Both the position numbers and the translations under genes were made by a program. A stretch of DNA of 64,000 nucleotides from Candidatus Saccharimonadota bacterium (GTDB lineage Bacteria > Patescibacteriota > Saccharimonadia > Saccharimonadales > Saccharimonadaceae). The DNA lies in contig CAJPIO010000003.1 in NCBI GenBank assembly GCA_905365145.1, positions 1-64,000 on the forward strand. The letters run 5' to 3'. The stretch's first letter is position 1; each line of letters opens with the position of its first letter. Positions 25,001 through 32,076 of this stretch are shown here, in pieces. Under the pieces are notes generated by a model. The model worked only from the letters and a program-made list of their open reading frames with translations. It was not told the origin of the DNA and searched no databases.

Positions 25001-25043
25001 TTGCAAACAATGTTACAAGAGTGCCTATCCCGCCGCCAGACAC
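22026..25043 (-). CDS. VirB4/TraG-like conjugation-type ATPase
   Basis: 1005 aa. An N-terminal membrane helix (about 8-30) is followed by a poorly conserved domain to about residue 400. The RecA-like motor has Walker A GQTGVGKS (about 423-430), DPHGDLAEHLL, and Walker B FTLYVDEFQNFATD (about 673-686) of the DUF87/TraG/VirB4 type. The last 200 residues are a Pro/Gln/Ser/Asn-rich tail. Such proteins are widespread in CPR genomes and are proposed to drive DNA or protein transfer across the envelope. No relaxase or mating-pair genes are nearby, so it may act in DNA uptake or a reduced secretion system. It is co-transcribed with the 25047 gene 3 bp upstream. Confidence 0.85.
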   Translation of the reverse strand: MSGGGIGTLVTLFAIALVIGLGSFVVFMVYRNTLREAKNYERGLKMVPILIHLPPASDDIVSDGRDKRDLTEEVLSQAQVMYNIISSTATKGFKSKIYGQRHLSFEIVARDGLVFYYAVVPTVLTEVVRQAIAAAYPSARLEEVSEHTVFSKVGKMSGTIGGEFTLRKNFAYPIATYMESKRDASRALLNALSAATREDGIGIQILIRPANERWAKSAVSVSEKIIEDKDKKKTGLSVFFSPSEIMESLWKPPESDDKKPEDKKPLNSVEQATVDAIQEKTRYPGYEVLIRAVVSSNTAARSQIILKNIVAAFALFDSPTFNGFKFTLAKNIEELTSSYIFRFFPQQVNKNILNSVELATIFHLPDQNSIPSSQVKRQMSKQVDGPTQVMETGLLLGYNEFRGVKKPIRLSDKDRRRHIHIIGQTGVGKSVLQENLAYQDMLDGRGFALVDPHGDLAEHLLEKVPKERVEDIIYFNPSDMDNPIGLNMFEFDHPDQKDFLVQEAIGMLYGLYDPGHTGIVGPRLEHIFRNCALLLMSDPAGGTFVDIPKLLVDDSFRNNKLKYVTDQQVLDFWTKEFPASQRSSEAGEVISWVIAKFGPFISNDAMRNIIGQTKSGFDFQDIMNNNKILLVNLSKGKLGDLNSKLLGIVFVMKFQAAAMARAKIPEDERKDFTLYVDEFQNFATDSFETILSEARKYRLSLVLANQFMTQLKEELREAILGNVGTTITGRIGITDAEIMVKRYTPVFDAEDLTKLPNFESVCVAQIEGVPSAPFSMAWIPPMGHQNAQLGDALRRLSAAKYGHPRAQVEREIAARTSMNQSSGNNKQLKNTAGAAANAPNKIAPSSSSSFLDEWLAKRKQVTGRNSTTPRPVSSPLPANAKPPMSSTGNVAAAGPAQSQNYTDAYSRASSSTLPAQSQLQQLPQQPSRNNPINLTQSQLGAVPPAVTAPPQVGESPNANSATQSVNLPTEPIADNGSISTPQQPASNTLNMRDSDNSGEVSIKLR

Positions 25044-25046
25044 TAC

Positions 25047-25475
25047 CTAATCCTCTACTTTCCCTATTTCGCGCCCGTAGCGTTTCCTTATATATTCTAT
25101 CTGAAGTTTGCCGATCTCAACCTCGCGACGATACGGGTCGTCTTTGGTCTCTGCGATAATTTTCTTAGCTTTATCAACCCACTCCTTTTCAATAAGGTCA
25201 TCATCATTGGCTATCAGCGCCGCGGTGTCATCAGATGTCGCAGACTGAGCAGCGCCAGGATCCACGGTTGGCTGAACTATAGGAATTGGCTGAGGTAGCA
25301 CAATTTGAGGAACCGCATTAGCAACAGCCTCTGCAGAAGCAGCATTCATCACTTCTCTAGAAGTATTTTGCTTCTCAAGATTACCGCCATCTATGCCAAA
25401 AGTAGGTGTCTCGTAACTATTCTGCGGCAGCACCTCTCTCTGCACAGGAACTTGTTCTCTTATACCCGGTTCCAT
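25047..25475 (-). CDS. hypothetical protein paired with the VirB4-like ATPase
   Basis: 142 aa. Residues 1-95 are Pro/Gln/Ala-rich and probably disordered. The C-terminal 45 residues form a charged helical segment (EKEWVDKAKKIIAETKDDPYR, then QIEYIRKRYG). There is no signal peptide. The 3-bp gap to the ATPase gene suggests a partner or adaptor protein. I do not know the family. Confidence 0.6.
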   Translation of the reverse strand: MEPGIREQVPVQREVLPQNSYETPTFGIDGGNLEKQNTSREVMNAASAEAVANAVPQIVLPQPIPIVQPTVDPGAAQSATSDDTAALIANDDDLIEKEWVDKAKKIIAETKDDPYRREVEIGKLQIEYIRKRYGREIGKVED

Positions 25476-25525
25476 ATTAAGTAAATTATACCATATGCGT
25501 TTACAATTTTTCTAGGCCTCAGTCC

Positions 25526-25906
25526 TCACTTCACACGCTTCTGATGCCGAACATACAAAAGAGCCAACAATACAAAGAGCGTAATTAATACATATGTACC
25601 TGCTTGAATTTGTCCTATTGATTGCACAGCAATAATCACAGTCGGCGCCAACGCTAACACTGCACCATACATTAAGATATACATGTCATCAGCACTCCGC
25701 TTAGACGGCTCAGATTTATGCTTACTCGCAATCTTGTTTATAAATAGAAGCAAGAGAGTCAATGTACAAGTAAGAAATATATATATTAATACAAACACAA
25801 CGACTACAATAGCCGGACCAACTTTGGACGGCGCGGTCGTCTGGGTTATCGCTAGCAACACCACTAACGACAAAAACATCAAAAATGCAATTAAGCGTTT
25901 ATACAT
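25526..25906 (-). CDS. small four-TM membrane protein
   Basis: 126 aa with four hydrophobic helices (about 5-22, 29-52, 72-92, 97-117), a Lys/Ser-rich cytoplasmic loop (SKHKSEPSKRSADD) and a basic end. It lies 50 bp upstream of the 25047-22026 pair on the same strand and may belong to that operon. Function is unknown; the layout is seen in accessory membrane proteins of pilus or secretion clusters. Confidence 0.55.
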   Translation of the reverse strand: MYKRLIAFLMFLSLVVLLAITQTTAPSKVGPAIVVVVFVLIYIFLTCTLTLLLLFINKIASKHKSEPSKRSADDMYILMYGAVLALAPTVIIAVQSIGQIQAGTYVLITLFVLLALLYVRHQKRVK

Positions 25907-27442
25907 GATTTAAATAATAACACCTAGGAGGCAAAAGCAGCGTCGCAATATAACGAAGCACCTTTGTAAACAACTATTAGGGTCGCTGCAACAACTGCTT
26001 TTTGCCCGATTGACCGCTCGCACTTAGCGAGCAAAAGACTTGCGATCGCGCGGACCTGCACCACACACCTGATGGTCACTGACATCGCAATCTCAAGGAT
26101 TAATCAGGTGTGTAATGCGCGCACATATCGCGCGCTCAACGCCCTATAATAGGCGGAGCTTAGGTGGAACCATAATTATTTGGCGCCACCTAGTTTCCGT
26201 CGATTATTGTTGTGGAGGCTTATTTGGTTGGTATTGTTTTGCTTTTTTTGTTTTTCTAAAAGCTTACTCACACTATAGCAAATCAATGATAAAAAGTCAA
26301 CGTCTATCGTAATATAAACATTGTTATTTATACTACAGCTCACTATTTTATTATACGTACCTCTGTTATTATTGTAATGTTGCGTTTTTATCTACAGTGT
26401 AATAATTACAATGATAGCTATTTTATCAAGTTATTATTAATTATTTATTACAACAAATAGACTTTAGATCATATCGAATTTAAAAAATACAACACTACGT
26501 CAGACTCTACACTGCGAATTTAACTTATGACAAACAGCTAACTGCGATACATTTACACAAACTATTTTTCATTAAAATTCATTGCACTATTTGTATTCAA
26601 AGATCCTTTATATAATTAACGTTTATATAAAACCAAGCAAAATCTTCATTACATTTTATGGCATCCGAAATGCGACAACTATACATACAGCATGGCAAAA
26701 ATTGTATTAATGCCATAAAAAAGCTGGTGTCCACGCGATGAAAAAGTCTACTATATAATCTGTCCTGCAATGTACCGTATGTACCGTATGTACCGTATGT
26801 ACAGCAAAACAACCCAGCAACGAACCAGAATCAGAGACAACCCAGCATGTCGATCTATGTACATGCAAGCAACAATATACTTTAGCTGCAAAAACAAAAA
26901 TTCAACAACTTAATTCATAAAATCTTTTTCATAGACACAATGCAACTTACACACAAATACGTAATACCCACTGGACTAATAGCGCCAATGACCGATCTCT
27001 ATCCGTCAAACTTCATCTACCAAAAACAGTCACCGCCAGTTTTTAGTATCGCCTTTCAGAACTTGTCTGTGAAGTCGGAAGAGCTTGGCCTGAGCCTCCT
27101 TAGCCAATCGCTAACATTTGGGCGCGATAAGCCTAGAATTATTTTGCCGACACCACATTTATGCTGCCAGCATCAGATTAAGGCATAGATTTCCTCGCCT
27201 CCACATTCCTTACAAGTTAGACCTCCCTGCACCATACGATAAAATTTCTGGTGATAATTCTGTTAAGCTATTCACCAGAAACAGTCCTCTCTACATTCAG
27301 TCGTTAGTTACTAACCGATATTTACAGAATTACAAATCAACATATCTAGCGTATCGTTTCAAGGCATAAAACACATTTATTTACTCCAATTATCCCGTTA
27401 CCTAGTGTGGTATTTTTTACCTAGCAATCTTGCTAAAAAACA
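25907..27442. other. AT-rich gene-poor region with structured elements
   Basis: About 1.5 kb with no convincing gene. 25928-26250 is less AT-rich and full of inverted repeats: GCAAAAGCAG with CTGCTTTTTGC, GCTCGC/GCGAGC, ACACACCTGAT (26063-26073) with ATCAGGTGTGT (26103-26113), and TAGGTGG/CCACCTA, followed by a T-rich tract near 26230. From 26260 on the sequence is strongly AT-rich, with a 9-bp tandem repeat (26771-26803) and a 10-bp hairpin TTTCTGGTGA/TCACCAGAAA (27245-27281). Open frames here lack codon bias, start signals and family resemblance. Confidence 0.6.
26771..26803. repeat. 9-bp tandem repeat TGTACCGTA x3.6
   Basis: Three perfect copies of TGTACCGTA followed by TGTAC. It is a short microsatellite in non-coding sequence. 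Confidence 0.8.
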
Positions 27443-27471
27443 TTGACACAAGCAGATTTTCACATTACTAT
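27443..27471 (+). promoter_or_regulatory. promoter of candidate small RNA
   Basis: Consensus TTGACA (27443-27448), 17-nt spacer, TACTAT (27466-27471). Confidence 0.7.
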
Positions 27472-27477
27472 AGAGAT

Positions 27478-27580
27478 AGTTCCTGAATAAAAAAATTATA
27501 CAGGAACCAGAAATAAACACTTCAGAAAACTCCACAACCATTAGAATGACTACTACTCGCAGGTAGTCATTCTTTTTTAT
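27478..27580 (+). ncRNA. candidate small RNA of about 100 nt
   Basis: It lies between a consensus promoter and a strong terminator, with no plausible reading frame. It folds as GTTCCTG/CAGGAAC (7 bp, A/T-rich 15-nt loop), a single-stranded A/C-rich linker of about 40 nt, then the 11-bp terminator stem. It is convergent with tmRNA, ending 45 nt before the tmRNA 3' end. The family is not recognised. Confidence 0.55.
27543..27578 (+). terminator. terminator of candidate small RNA
   Basis: 11-bp stem AGAATGACTAC/GTAGTCATTCT with a T6 run on the plus strand. Confidence 0.8.
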
Positions 27581-27589
27581 CGCATAAAT

Positions 27590-27611
27590 CAAAAAGAGCA
27601 CGAAAGGCTCT
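27590..27611 (-). terminator. tmRNA terminator
   Basis: AGAGC/GCTCT hairpin followed by TTTTTG on the minus strand, 14 nt 3' of the tmRNA CCA end. Confidence 0.6.
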
Positions 27612-27624
27612 ACAACAAACGATG

Positions 27625-28020
27625 TGGTGGAGCTGCCGGGTACTGCCCCCGGGTCCGCAGAGTAACCTGTTGTTTGTCTACGCACATAGTCTAACTCGTT
27701 AAATAATCGCTTATCCGCTCAAAGCTAGACAAACATACGAACTAGCGATCTGCTTAAAATCTTAATTAATGATATAGCAGAAATATCAATTAACCGATCT
27801 TGCTAAATATGACACACCTAGCCTATAGCAAGAGTCTAGGCGGATGCGGCTGCCAGTAATATTACGCAGCTAGCGCAAAGGCTGTCTGCCGTGGCATCAA
27901 TGATGCAACAAACGCCTTCGCTTTGTTTGCAAATTTTGCAACTATTAATTCTGATAACGTCAGAAGTCGGTACGCAAAACAACCTGTTAAATTCTCTACG
28001 TCGAACGCTATATCAGCCCC
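27625..28020 (-). ncRNA. ssrA: transfer-messenger RNA
   Basis: 396 nt. The ends pair as a tRNA acceptor (GGGGCTG with CAGCTCC, then ACCA encoded). The T-arm is GGGGGCAGTACCCGG-like near the 3' end. The resume region reads ATAGTT-GCA, very like the E. coli AUAGUC-GCA. The tag frame (27939 down to 27862) begins AKFANKAKAF, ends TAFALAA and stops at TAA; it is 25 residues with the resume Ala, against about 10 in E. coli. It rescues stalled ribosomes with SmpB and marks products for ClpXP-type proteolysis. TATAAT at 28040-28035 is its likely -10. Confidence 0.92.
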
Positions 28021-28034
28021 GCGTTACTCTTGAC

Positions 28035-28040
28035 ATTATA
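28035..28040 (-). promoter_or_regulatory. tmRNA -10 box
   Basis: TATAAT on the minus strand, 14 nt before the mature tmRNA 5' end. The -35 is weak. Confidence 0.5.
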
Positions 28041-28085
28041 TCACTTATTTACATCATCCGTATAGTATGATTAACTTTTAACTAT

Positions 28086-29606
28086 ATGGTCATGGCATCA
28101 ACCGCTAAAATCCTTACGGTTTCACCCGTTGGATACGATGGCAGTATCGTAGAAGTAGAAAGTGACATATCAAATGGGCTGCCTAGTATACGCATAGTTG
28201 GTCTCGGTAATAAATCAATCGACGAATCTAAAGAACGAGTCCGCAGCGCCATCGTCAATTCTGGCCTAGAATACCCAACTAAACGTATCACCATCAACCT
28301 TGCGCCTGCCGAAATTCCAAAGGAAGGTACACATTATGATCTACCTATCGCCTTGTCTATCTTATTATCAGCCGGACAACTCCGCGAACAGGATGTTGCA
28401 AATTCTATATTCGCTGGCGAGCTAGCGCTCAACGGAGACATCCGCCCCACTAGCGGCGCTATCAATATCGCCGAAACCGCAAAAAAATCTGGTATTAATA
28501 CTATATACTTACCCTCTAATAACGCCAACCAAGCGTCTCTCGTAGGCGGCATAAATATCATACCTGTAGATAATATCAAGCAGCTTTACCTGCACTTAAA
28601 GAAAGAAAAAACCATCACCAAGGATGCTGTTTGTCCGCACATTTATTCAGAAGAAAGCGAGCCTAACAAACAAACCCTGCTCGATGAAGTTGCTGGTCAA
28701 GAACAAGCAAAACGCGCCCTCATAATCGCAGCCGCAGGACATCATAATATATTGTTATCCGGACCTCCAGGAGCCGGAAAATCAATGCTAGCAAAAACCC
28801 TACCCAACCTACTACCTCCGCTCTCGCCTGAAGAAATGCTAGCAGCTACAAAAATATACAGCATAGAGGGTTCCTCGACAGAATCTATTATCCGTCAGCG
28901 TCCGTTTCGTTCCCCGCACCACACAGCCAGCCAGACATCGCTTATCGGCGGCGGATCAAGTCCGAAACCTGGCGAGATTAGCCTAGCGCACCTAGGAGTA
29001 CTTTACTTAGATGAAATACCTGAGTTTTCGCATTCGTCTATTGAAGCCCTGAGACAACCCCTGGAAGACAAGAAAGTTACTATTACCAGATCACGTATGC
29101 GTGCCACCTACCCCGCCAACTTTATGCTAGTTGCTACCATGAACCCTTGTCCTTGCGGGTATTTTGGCGATCAAACCAAAGAATGCTCCTGCACTCCAGC
29201 GCAAATAGCTAATTATCAACGCAAGCTATCGGGTCCGCTTATGGATAGAATTGATTTAGTCGTACACGTCTCGCGCGTACCGAACAGTACATTGTCTTCG
29301 TATAATTCGTTGTCTTGTAAACAACACAAAACTGCATCAAACTTGATTCAGAGTGCCCTCAATATCCAATCGATAAGATACAATTGTAGCGATAAATACA
29401 ACAGTAACTTAACAAATAGAGAAATAAATACGTTTGCTAAACTTGATGAGAAATCAAAAAATATGTTGTCGCAGGCTTCGGATAAACTGAGCTTGAGTCC
29501 GCGTAGCTACTTCAAAATCATCCGTGTCGCCCGCACTATCGCAGATCTAGACAATAGCACCAAAATACAAGCTGCACATATCGCAGAAGCTCTCCAATAC
29601 CGATAA
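28086..29606 (+). CDS. comM: ComM/YifB-type Mg-chelatase-like AAA+ protein
   Basis: 506 aa. The N-terminal Lon-protease-like ChlI domain (to about 170) has VSPVGYDGSIVEVE and GLPSIRIVGL. The AAA+ domain has Walker A GPPGAGKS (226-233) and Walker B VLYLDE (about 305-310). The Mg-chelatase C-terminal part has the Cys-rich NPCPCGYFGD...CSCTP insertion. In naturally competent bacteria ComM is a branch-migration helicase that helps integrate incoming DNA. With the type IV pilus in this window it fits natural transformation. A second ATG (MASTAKIL) two codons in may be the true start. No Shine-Dalgarno is evident. Confidence 0.93.
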   Translation: MVMASTAKILTVSPVGYDGSIVEVESDISNGLPSIRIVGLGNKSIDESKERVRSAIVNSGLEYPTKRITINLAPAEIPKEGTHYDLPIALSILLSAGQLREQDVANSIFAGELALNGDIRPTSGAINIAETAKKSGINTIYLPSNNANQASLVGGINIIPVDNIKQLYLHLKKEKTITKDAVCPHIYSEESEPNKQTLLDEVAGQEQAKRALIIAAAGHHNILLSGPPGAGKSMLAKTLPNLLPPLSPEEMLAATKIYSIEGSSTESIIRQRPFRSPHHTASQTSLIGGGSSPKPGEISLAHLGVLYLDEIPEFSHSSIEALRQPLEDKKVTITRSRMRATYPANFMLVATMNPCPCGYFGDQTKECSCTPAQIANYQRKLSGPLMDRIDLVVHVSRVPNSTLSSYNSLSCKQHKTASNLIQSALNIQSIRYNCSDKYNSNLTNREINTFAKLDEKSKNMLSQASDKLSLSPRSYFKIIRVARTIADLDNSTKIQAAHIAEALQYR

Positions 29607-29630
29607 CGAGCTTGATTTATTATCGGTAAT
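29598..29630 (+). terminator. possible comM terminator or attenuator
   Basis: 9-bp stem TACCGATAA/TTATCGGTA with a 13-nt loop, then ATTTGTT. The tail is weak. Confidence 0.4.
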
Positions 29631-29690
29631 TTGTTACCATGTACAGCGAGTATAGACTCAGTAAAACAACTGTTCTAAAGGAGAACTACG

Positions 29691-30197
29691 ATTAATAATT
29701 CAACTCGCATAAATAACGCTATCCGCAGCAATGAGCTTCGCGTGATCGGGGCTGACGGTAAGCAGCTTGGCGTTATGTCTTTAAGAGAAGCTCTAGATAT
29801 TGCACAAAAAGCAGGCGTTGATTTAGTAGAAATATCGCCTAAAGCTAACCCTCCTGTAGCTAAGATTGTTGATTGGGGAAAATATCAATATCAGAAGATG
29901 AAGGAGCAGCAAAAAGCACGGCGCAATAATAAAGCCAACGAGCTAAAGCAAATGCGATTTGGTTTGAAAATCGGTAGTAACGATCTAGAGATCAAGCTGC
30001 GCAAGATACGCGCTTTCTTGTCGGACGGACATAAAGTAAAAATTCTTATTTTCTTCCGCGGTCGAGAAATAGCCCATAAAAACTTAGGTTATGACTTGAT
30101 AGATAAGATGATGGAACAGCTAAAAGACGAAGCTACGCTCGAACAAAAACCAACGATGGCCGGGAGAAATCTCAGCATAGTAATAAGGAGTAAATAA
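29691..30197 (+). CDS. infC: translation initiation factor IF-3, AUU start
   Basis: 168 aa, starting at ATT (29691) seven bases after AAAGGAG and reading (M)NNSTRINNAIRSNELRVIG. That is the conserved IF-3 N-terminus, and no ATG or GTG exists upstream in frame before the Shine-Dalgarno. A later GTG at 29742 would delete the conserved N-terminal segment. The N-domain has SLREALDIAQKAGVDLVEISP, and the C-domain has MRFGLKIGSNDLEIKLRKIRAF and VKILIFFRGRE (motifs). IF-3 discriminates against non-standard starts, so an AUU start lets it repress itself, as in E. coli. It overlaps rpmI by one base (TAATG). Confidence 0.92.
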   Translation: MNNSTRINNAIRSNELRVIGADGKQLGVMSLREALDIAQKAGVDLVEISPKANPPVAKIVDWGKYQYQKMKEQQKARRNNKANELKQMRFGLKIGSNDLEIKLRKIRAFLSDGHKVKILIFFRGREIAHKNLGYDLIDKMMEQLKDEATLEQKPTMAGRNLSIVIRSK

Positions 30198-30391
30198 TGC
30201 CAAAAATGAAGACCCACAAGGGCACTGCTAAGCGCATAAAGCTAACCAGTACCGGCAAACTTACCCGTCGCCGCGCATTCGGGAACCACATGCTATCCAA
30301 AAAAAGCAAGTCGCGCAAGCGAAATATTAATACCAGCGCTATTATTAAAGGCGGCATAGCAAAAAACGTTAAGCGAGCATTGGGAGTCTAA
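30197..30391 (+). CDS. rpmI: ribosomal protein L35
   Basis: 64 aa and very basic. It has MPKMKTHKGTAKRIKLTSTGKL and HMLSKKSKSRKR as expected for L35. It sits in the universal infC-rpmI-rplT order and starts within the infC stop codon. AAGGAG lies 8 nt upstream, inside infC. Confidence 0.97.
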   Translation: MPKMKTHKGTAKRIKLTSTGKLTRRRAFGNHMLSKKSKSRKRNINTSAIIKGGIAKNVKRALGV

Positions 30392-30394
30392 TAT

Positions 30395-30742
30395 ATGCGA
30401 GTCAAACGAGGAGTCGCCGCTTCGGCGAAACACAAGAAGACCTTAAAATTAGCCAAGGGAATGCAGCATAACCGTACCCGCAGCTTTCGCTTAGCTAAGC
30501 AAGCCGTGATTCGCGCCTTGCAGTACGCATATCGCGACCGCCGCAACAAAAAGCGCGATCTGCGCAGCCTATGGATTACTCGTATCAATGCAGCTGCCCG
30601 CCAAAATGGCACAACCTACGGTAAATTGATAGCAGGTCTTCGCGCGACCAACATTGAAATCAACCGTAAGGTCCTCGCTGACTTAGCCGTCAACGAGCCG
30701 GAAGCTTTTTCTGAGATCGTCAAAGAAGCAACAAAGCAATAA
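30395..30742 (+). CDS. rplT: ribosomal protein L20
   Basis: 115 aa. [22 protein letters not shown] and the RNA-binding helix with [22 protein letters not shown] are diagnostic. It binds 23S rRNA early in 50S assembly. It follows rpmI by 3 bp and ends before the bidirectional terminator at 30766. Confidence 0.97.
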   Translation: MRVKRGVAASAKHKKTLKLAKGMQHNRTRSFRLAKQAVIRALQYAYRDRRNKKRDLRSLWITRINAAARQNGTTYGKLIAGLRATNIEINRKVLADLAVNEPEAFSEIVKEATKQ

Positions 30743-30765
30743 AAGTTCTTCTACTTAGAACTTAA

Positions 30766-30810
30766 GCCTAATAAAAGACCGCGAGATCAACTAGCGGTCT
30801 TTTATTAGGC
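30766..30810. terminator. bidirectional terminator of infC operon and rnpB
   Basis: A perfect 17-bp stem GCCTAATAAAAGACCGC / GCGGTCTTTTATTAGGC with an 11-nt loop. The right arm overlaps the RNase P RNA 3' end (30807-30810). Confidence 0.85.
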
Positions 30811-31158
30811 TATCTATAAGCCGGGTTCTGTTATCGGTAATCATCTATCTAGGCTGTACATTGCTGTACAGCTCAAGCGGATGTTAGTATTATCAAGCGA
30901 ACAACTTATACGATAATACACCTTGCAGCTGGCAGGGTTTACCCTCCTTCTATGTCACCATAGTCGGCTACGGTCTCTTACACCGCTCTTTTCACCCTTA
31001 CTATCAGTCATCGTACATTAAGCAGATTTGAGATAGCGGTATCGTTTCTGTGGCACTTTCCCTAGAGTTACCTCTGGTCGCCGTTAGCGACTGCCATGTC
31101 CTACGCTGCCCGGACTTTCCTCTTGTTCTGTAAAGAACCAGCGATTACCCGATAGCCT
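30807..31158 (-). ncRNA. rnpB: RNase P RNA (class A)
   Basis: 352 nt. It shows GAGGAAAGTCCGGGC near the 5' end, the J-region AGGGTGAAA and GTAAACCC, and ACAGAACCCGGCTTAT near the 3' end. The two ends pair through P1 (AGGCTATC with GATAGCCT), which fixes the coordinates. It cleaves 5' leaders from tRNA precursors. TATAAT at 31170-31165 lies 7 nt upstream of the 5' end. Confidence 0.96.
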
Positions 31159-31164
31159 AGCGTA

Positions 31165-31170
31165 ATTATA
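31165..31170 (-). promoter_or_regulatory. rnpB -10 box
   Basis: TATAAT exactly 6-7 nt before the RNase P RNA 5' end. No good -35. Confidence 0.6.
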
Positions 31171-31174
31171 TCAC

Positions 31175-31310
31175 AAAAAGCCTCCAGGCTAGCGACTGAT
31201 ATTCCCCGCTTATTGCAAGGTGGGTTCTCTCACAATATTCCCACGAGAATACTGCTATTGAGATCCCTATCAATGATTTGTTAGGAAAATCATATACGCT
31301 GGTGCCTAAG
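31175..31310 (-). ncRNA. candidate 6S-like structured RNA
   Basis: About 135 nt between TATAAT (31322-31317, with TTGGCG 16 nt upstream) and a terminator-like end (AGCC-TGGA-GGCT then T5). The ends pair (CTTAGGC with GCCTGGAG; AGCG with CGCT). A 5'-strand side hairpin ATGATTT/AAATCAT and a long apical stem GCAGTATTC/GGAATATTGT follow. A closed rod with an interrupted centre and an apical stem is the 6S RNA plan, and 6S binds RNA polymerase. I find no SRP-RNA GGAA-tetraloop motif. The assignment rests on shape only. Confidence 0.45.
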
Positions 31311-31316
31311 AGGCTA

Positions 31317-31343
31317 ATTATATTGTACCACGACTACCCGCCA
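31317..31343 (-). promoter_or_regulatory. promoter of the 6S-like RNA
   Basis: TTGGCG, 16-nt spacer, TATAAT on the minus strand. The -35 half lies over the end of the M50 gene. Confidence 0.5.
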
Positions 31344-31981
31344 AAAACGATAGAGAATCCTTTTAGTATGTTTACGATTATAAAGTTCATATAAGTAACT
31401 ATTAACGAACCGCCAACCATAACTATGGCAAAAATTAATAAAACACCATATCTCTCTATAGTATCGAAAACACTCCTCACAAAGTCAGGAGCAAGCGCAT
31501 ACAGTACCCGCGATCCATCCAATGGTGGTATCGGAATTATATTGAAAGCAAAAAACCCTAAATTCACCATTGTAAAAGCCGTTAATACAGAATTAAACAA
31601 AGAACCTGCCTCGGCCTTAGAGACTACAAGTATTGCGTACGCTACAAACGCTAAAAGGAAGTTCACTAACGGACCGCTTATAGCTACCAATGCCACTCCA
31701 ATCTCGCCATACTTTATGTTGCTTGGGTTAAAAGGCACTGGTTTTGCACCACCAAAGATTGGCACGCTAGCCCCAGTCGTCATGTTTGTGATAATTATTA
31801 TCATCGGCAGTAATATAGTCATATACGGATCTATATGTTTTATCGGATTCAAAGTTAATCTGCCAAAATCATACGCAGTTCGATCACCCAAATTATTTGC
31901 CACCAAGCCGTGAGCTAATTCATGCAACGTCATCGACACAAATATCACCACCAAAACAATAATTATATACAGAATATCCAT
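31334..31981 (-). CDS. M50-family intramembrane metalloprotease
   Basis: 215 aa with about five hydrophobic helices. The zinc motif HELAH is in helix 1 (SMTLHELAHGLVAN), the second metal-site motif PIPPLDGSRVL is near residue 155, and a GP(L)VNFLLA segment lies between. It belongs to the site-2 protease superfamily, short FtsH-independent type without PDZ. The substrate is unknown; such enzymes often release membrane-bound regulators. Monocistronic. Confidence 0.88.
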   Translation of the reverse strand: MDILYIIIVLVVIFVSMTLHELAHGLVANNLGDRTAYDFGRLTLNPIKHIDPYMTILLPMIIIITNMTTGASVPIFGGAKPVPFNPSNIKYGEIGVALVAISGPLVNFLLAFVAYAILVVSKAEAGSLFNSVLTAFTMVNLGFFAFNIIPIPPLDGSRVLYALAPDFVRSVFDTIERYGVLLIFAIVMVGGSLIVTYMNFIIVNILKGFSIVFGG

Positions 31982-32004
31982 CTAATCTATCATTGTACCA
32001 GCTC

Positions 32005-32033
32005 TTGACGAAGAATCAAAACCAGAGTATACT
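32005..32033 (+). promoter_or_regulatory. rpmB promoter
   Basis: TTGACG (32005-32010), 17-nt spacer, TATACT (32028-32033). Confidence 0.7.
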
Positions 32034-32076
32034 AGGACAGATTGATAATAACCGTAATTAAGAAGTGGAATCTACA

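Noticed and set aside
26771..26803. Possible CRISPR-like repeat
   Set aside because: The 9-bp units are contiguous, without spacers; no cas genes in the window.
26597..26812. 71-codon frame with YGTYGTYGT
   Set aside because: The repeat is the 9-bp microsatellite; there is no start signal and no coding bias.
26940..27188. 82-codon plus-strand frame
   Set aside because: No Shine-Dalgarno or close promoter, AT-rich random-looking composition, no family resemblance.
27398..27685. 95-codon minus-strand frame
   Set aside because: Overlaps the tmRNA 3' end and the small-RNA candidate.
25907..28085. Replication origin
   Set aside because: No cluster of TTATCCACA-like DnaA boxes, no dnaA or dnaN nearby; skew cannot be judged from one window.
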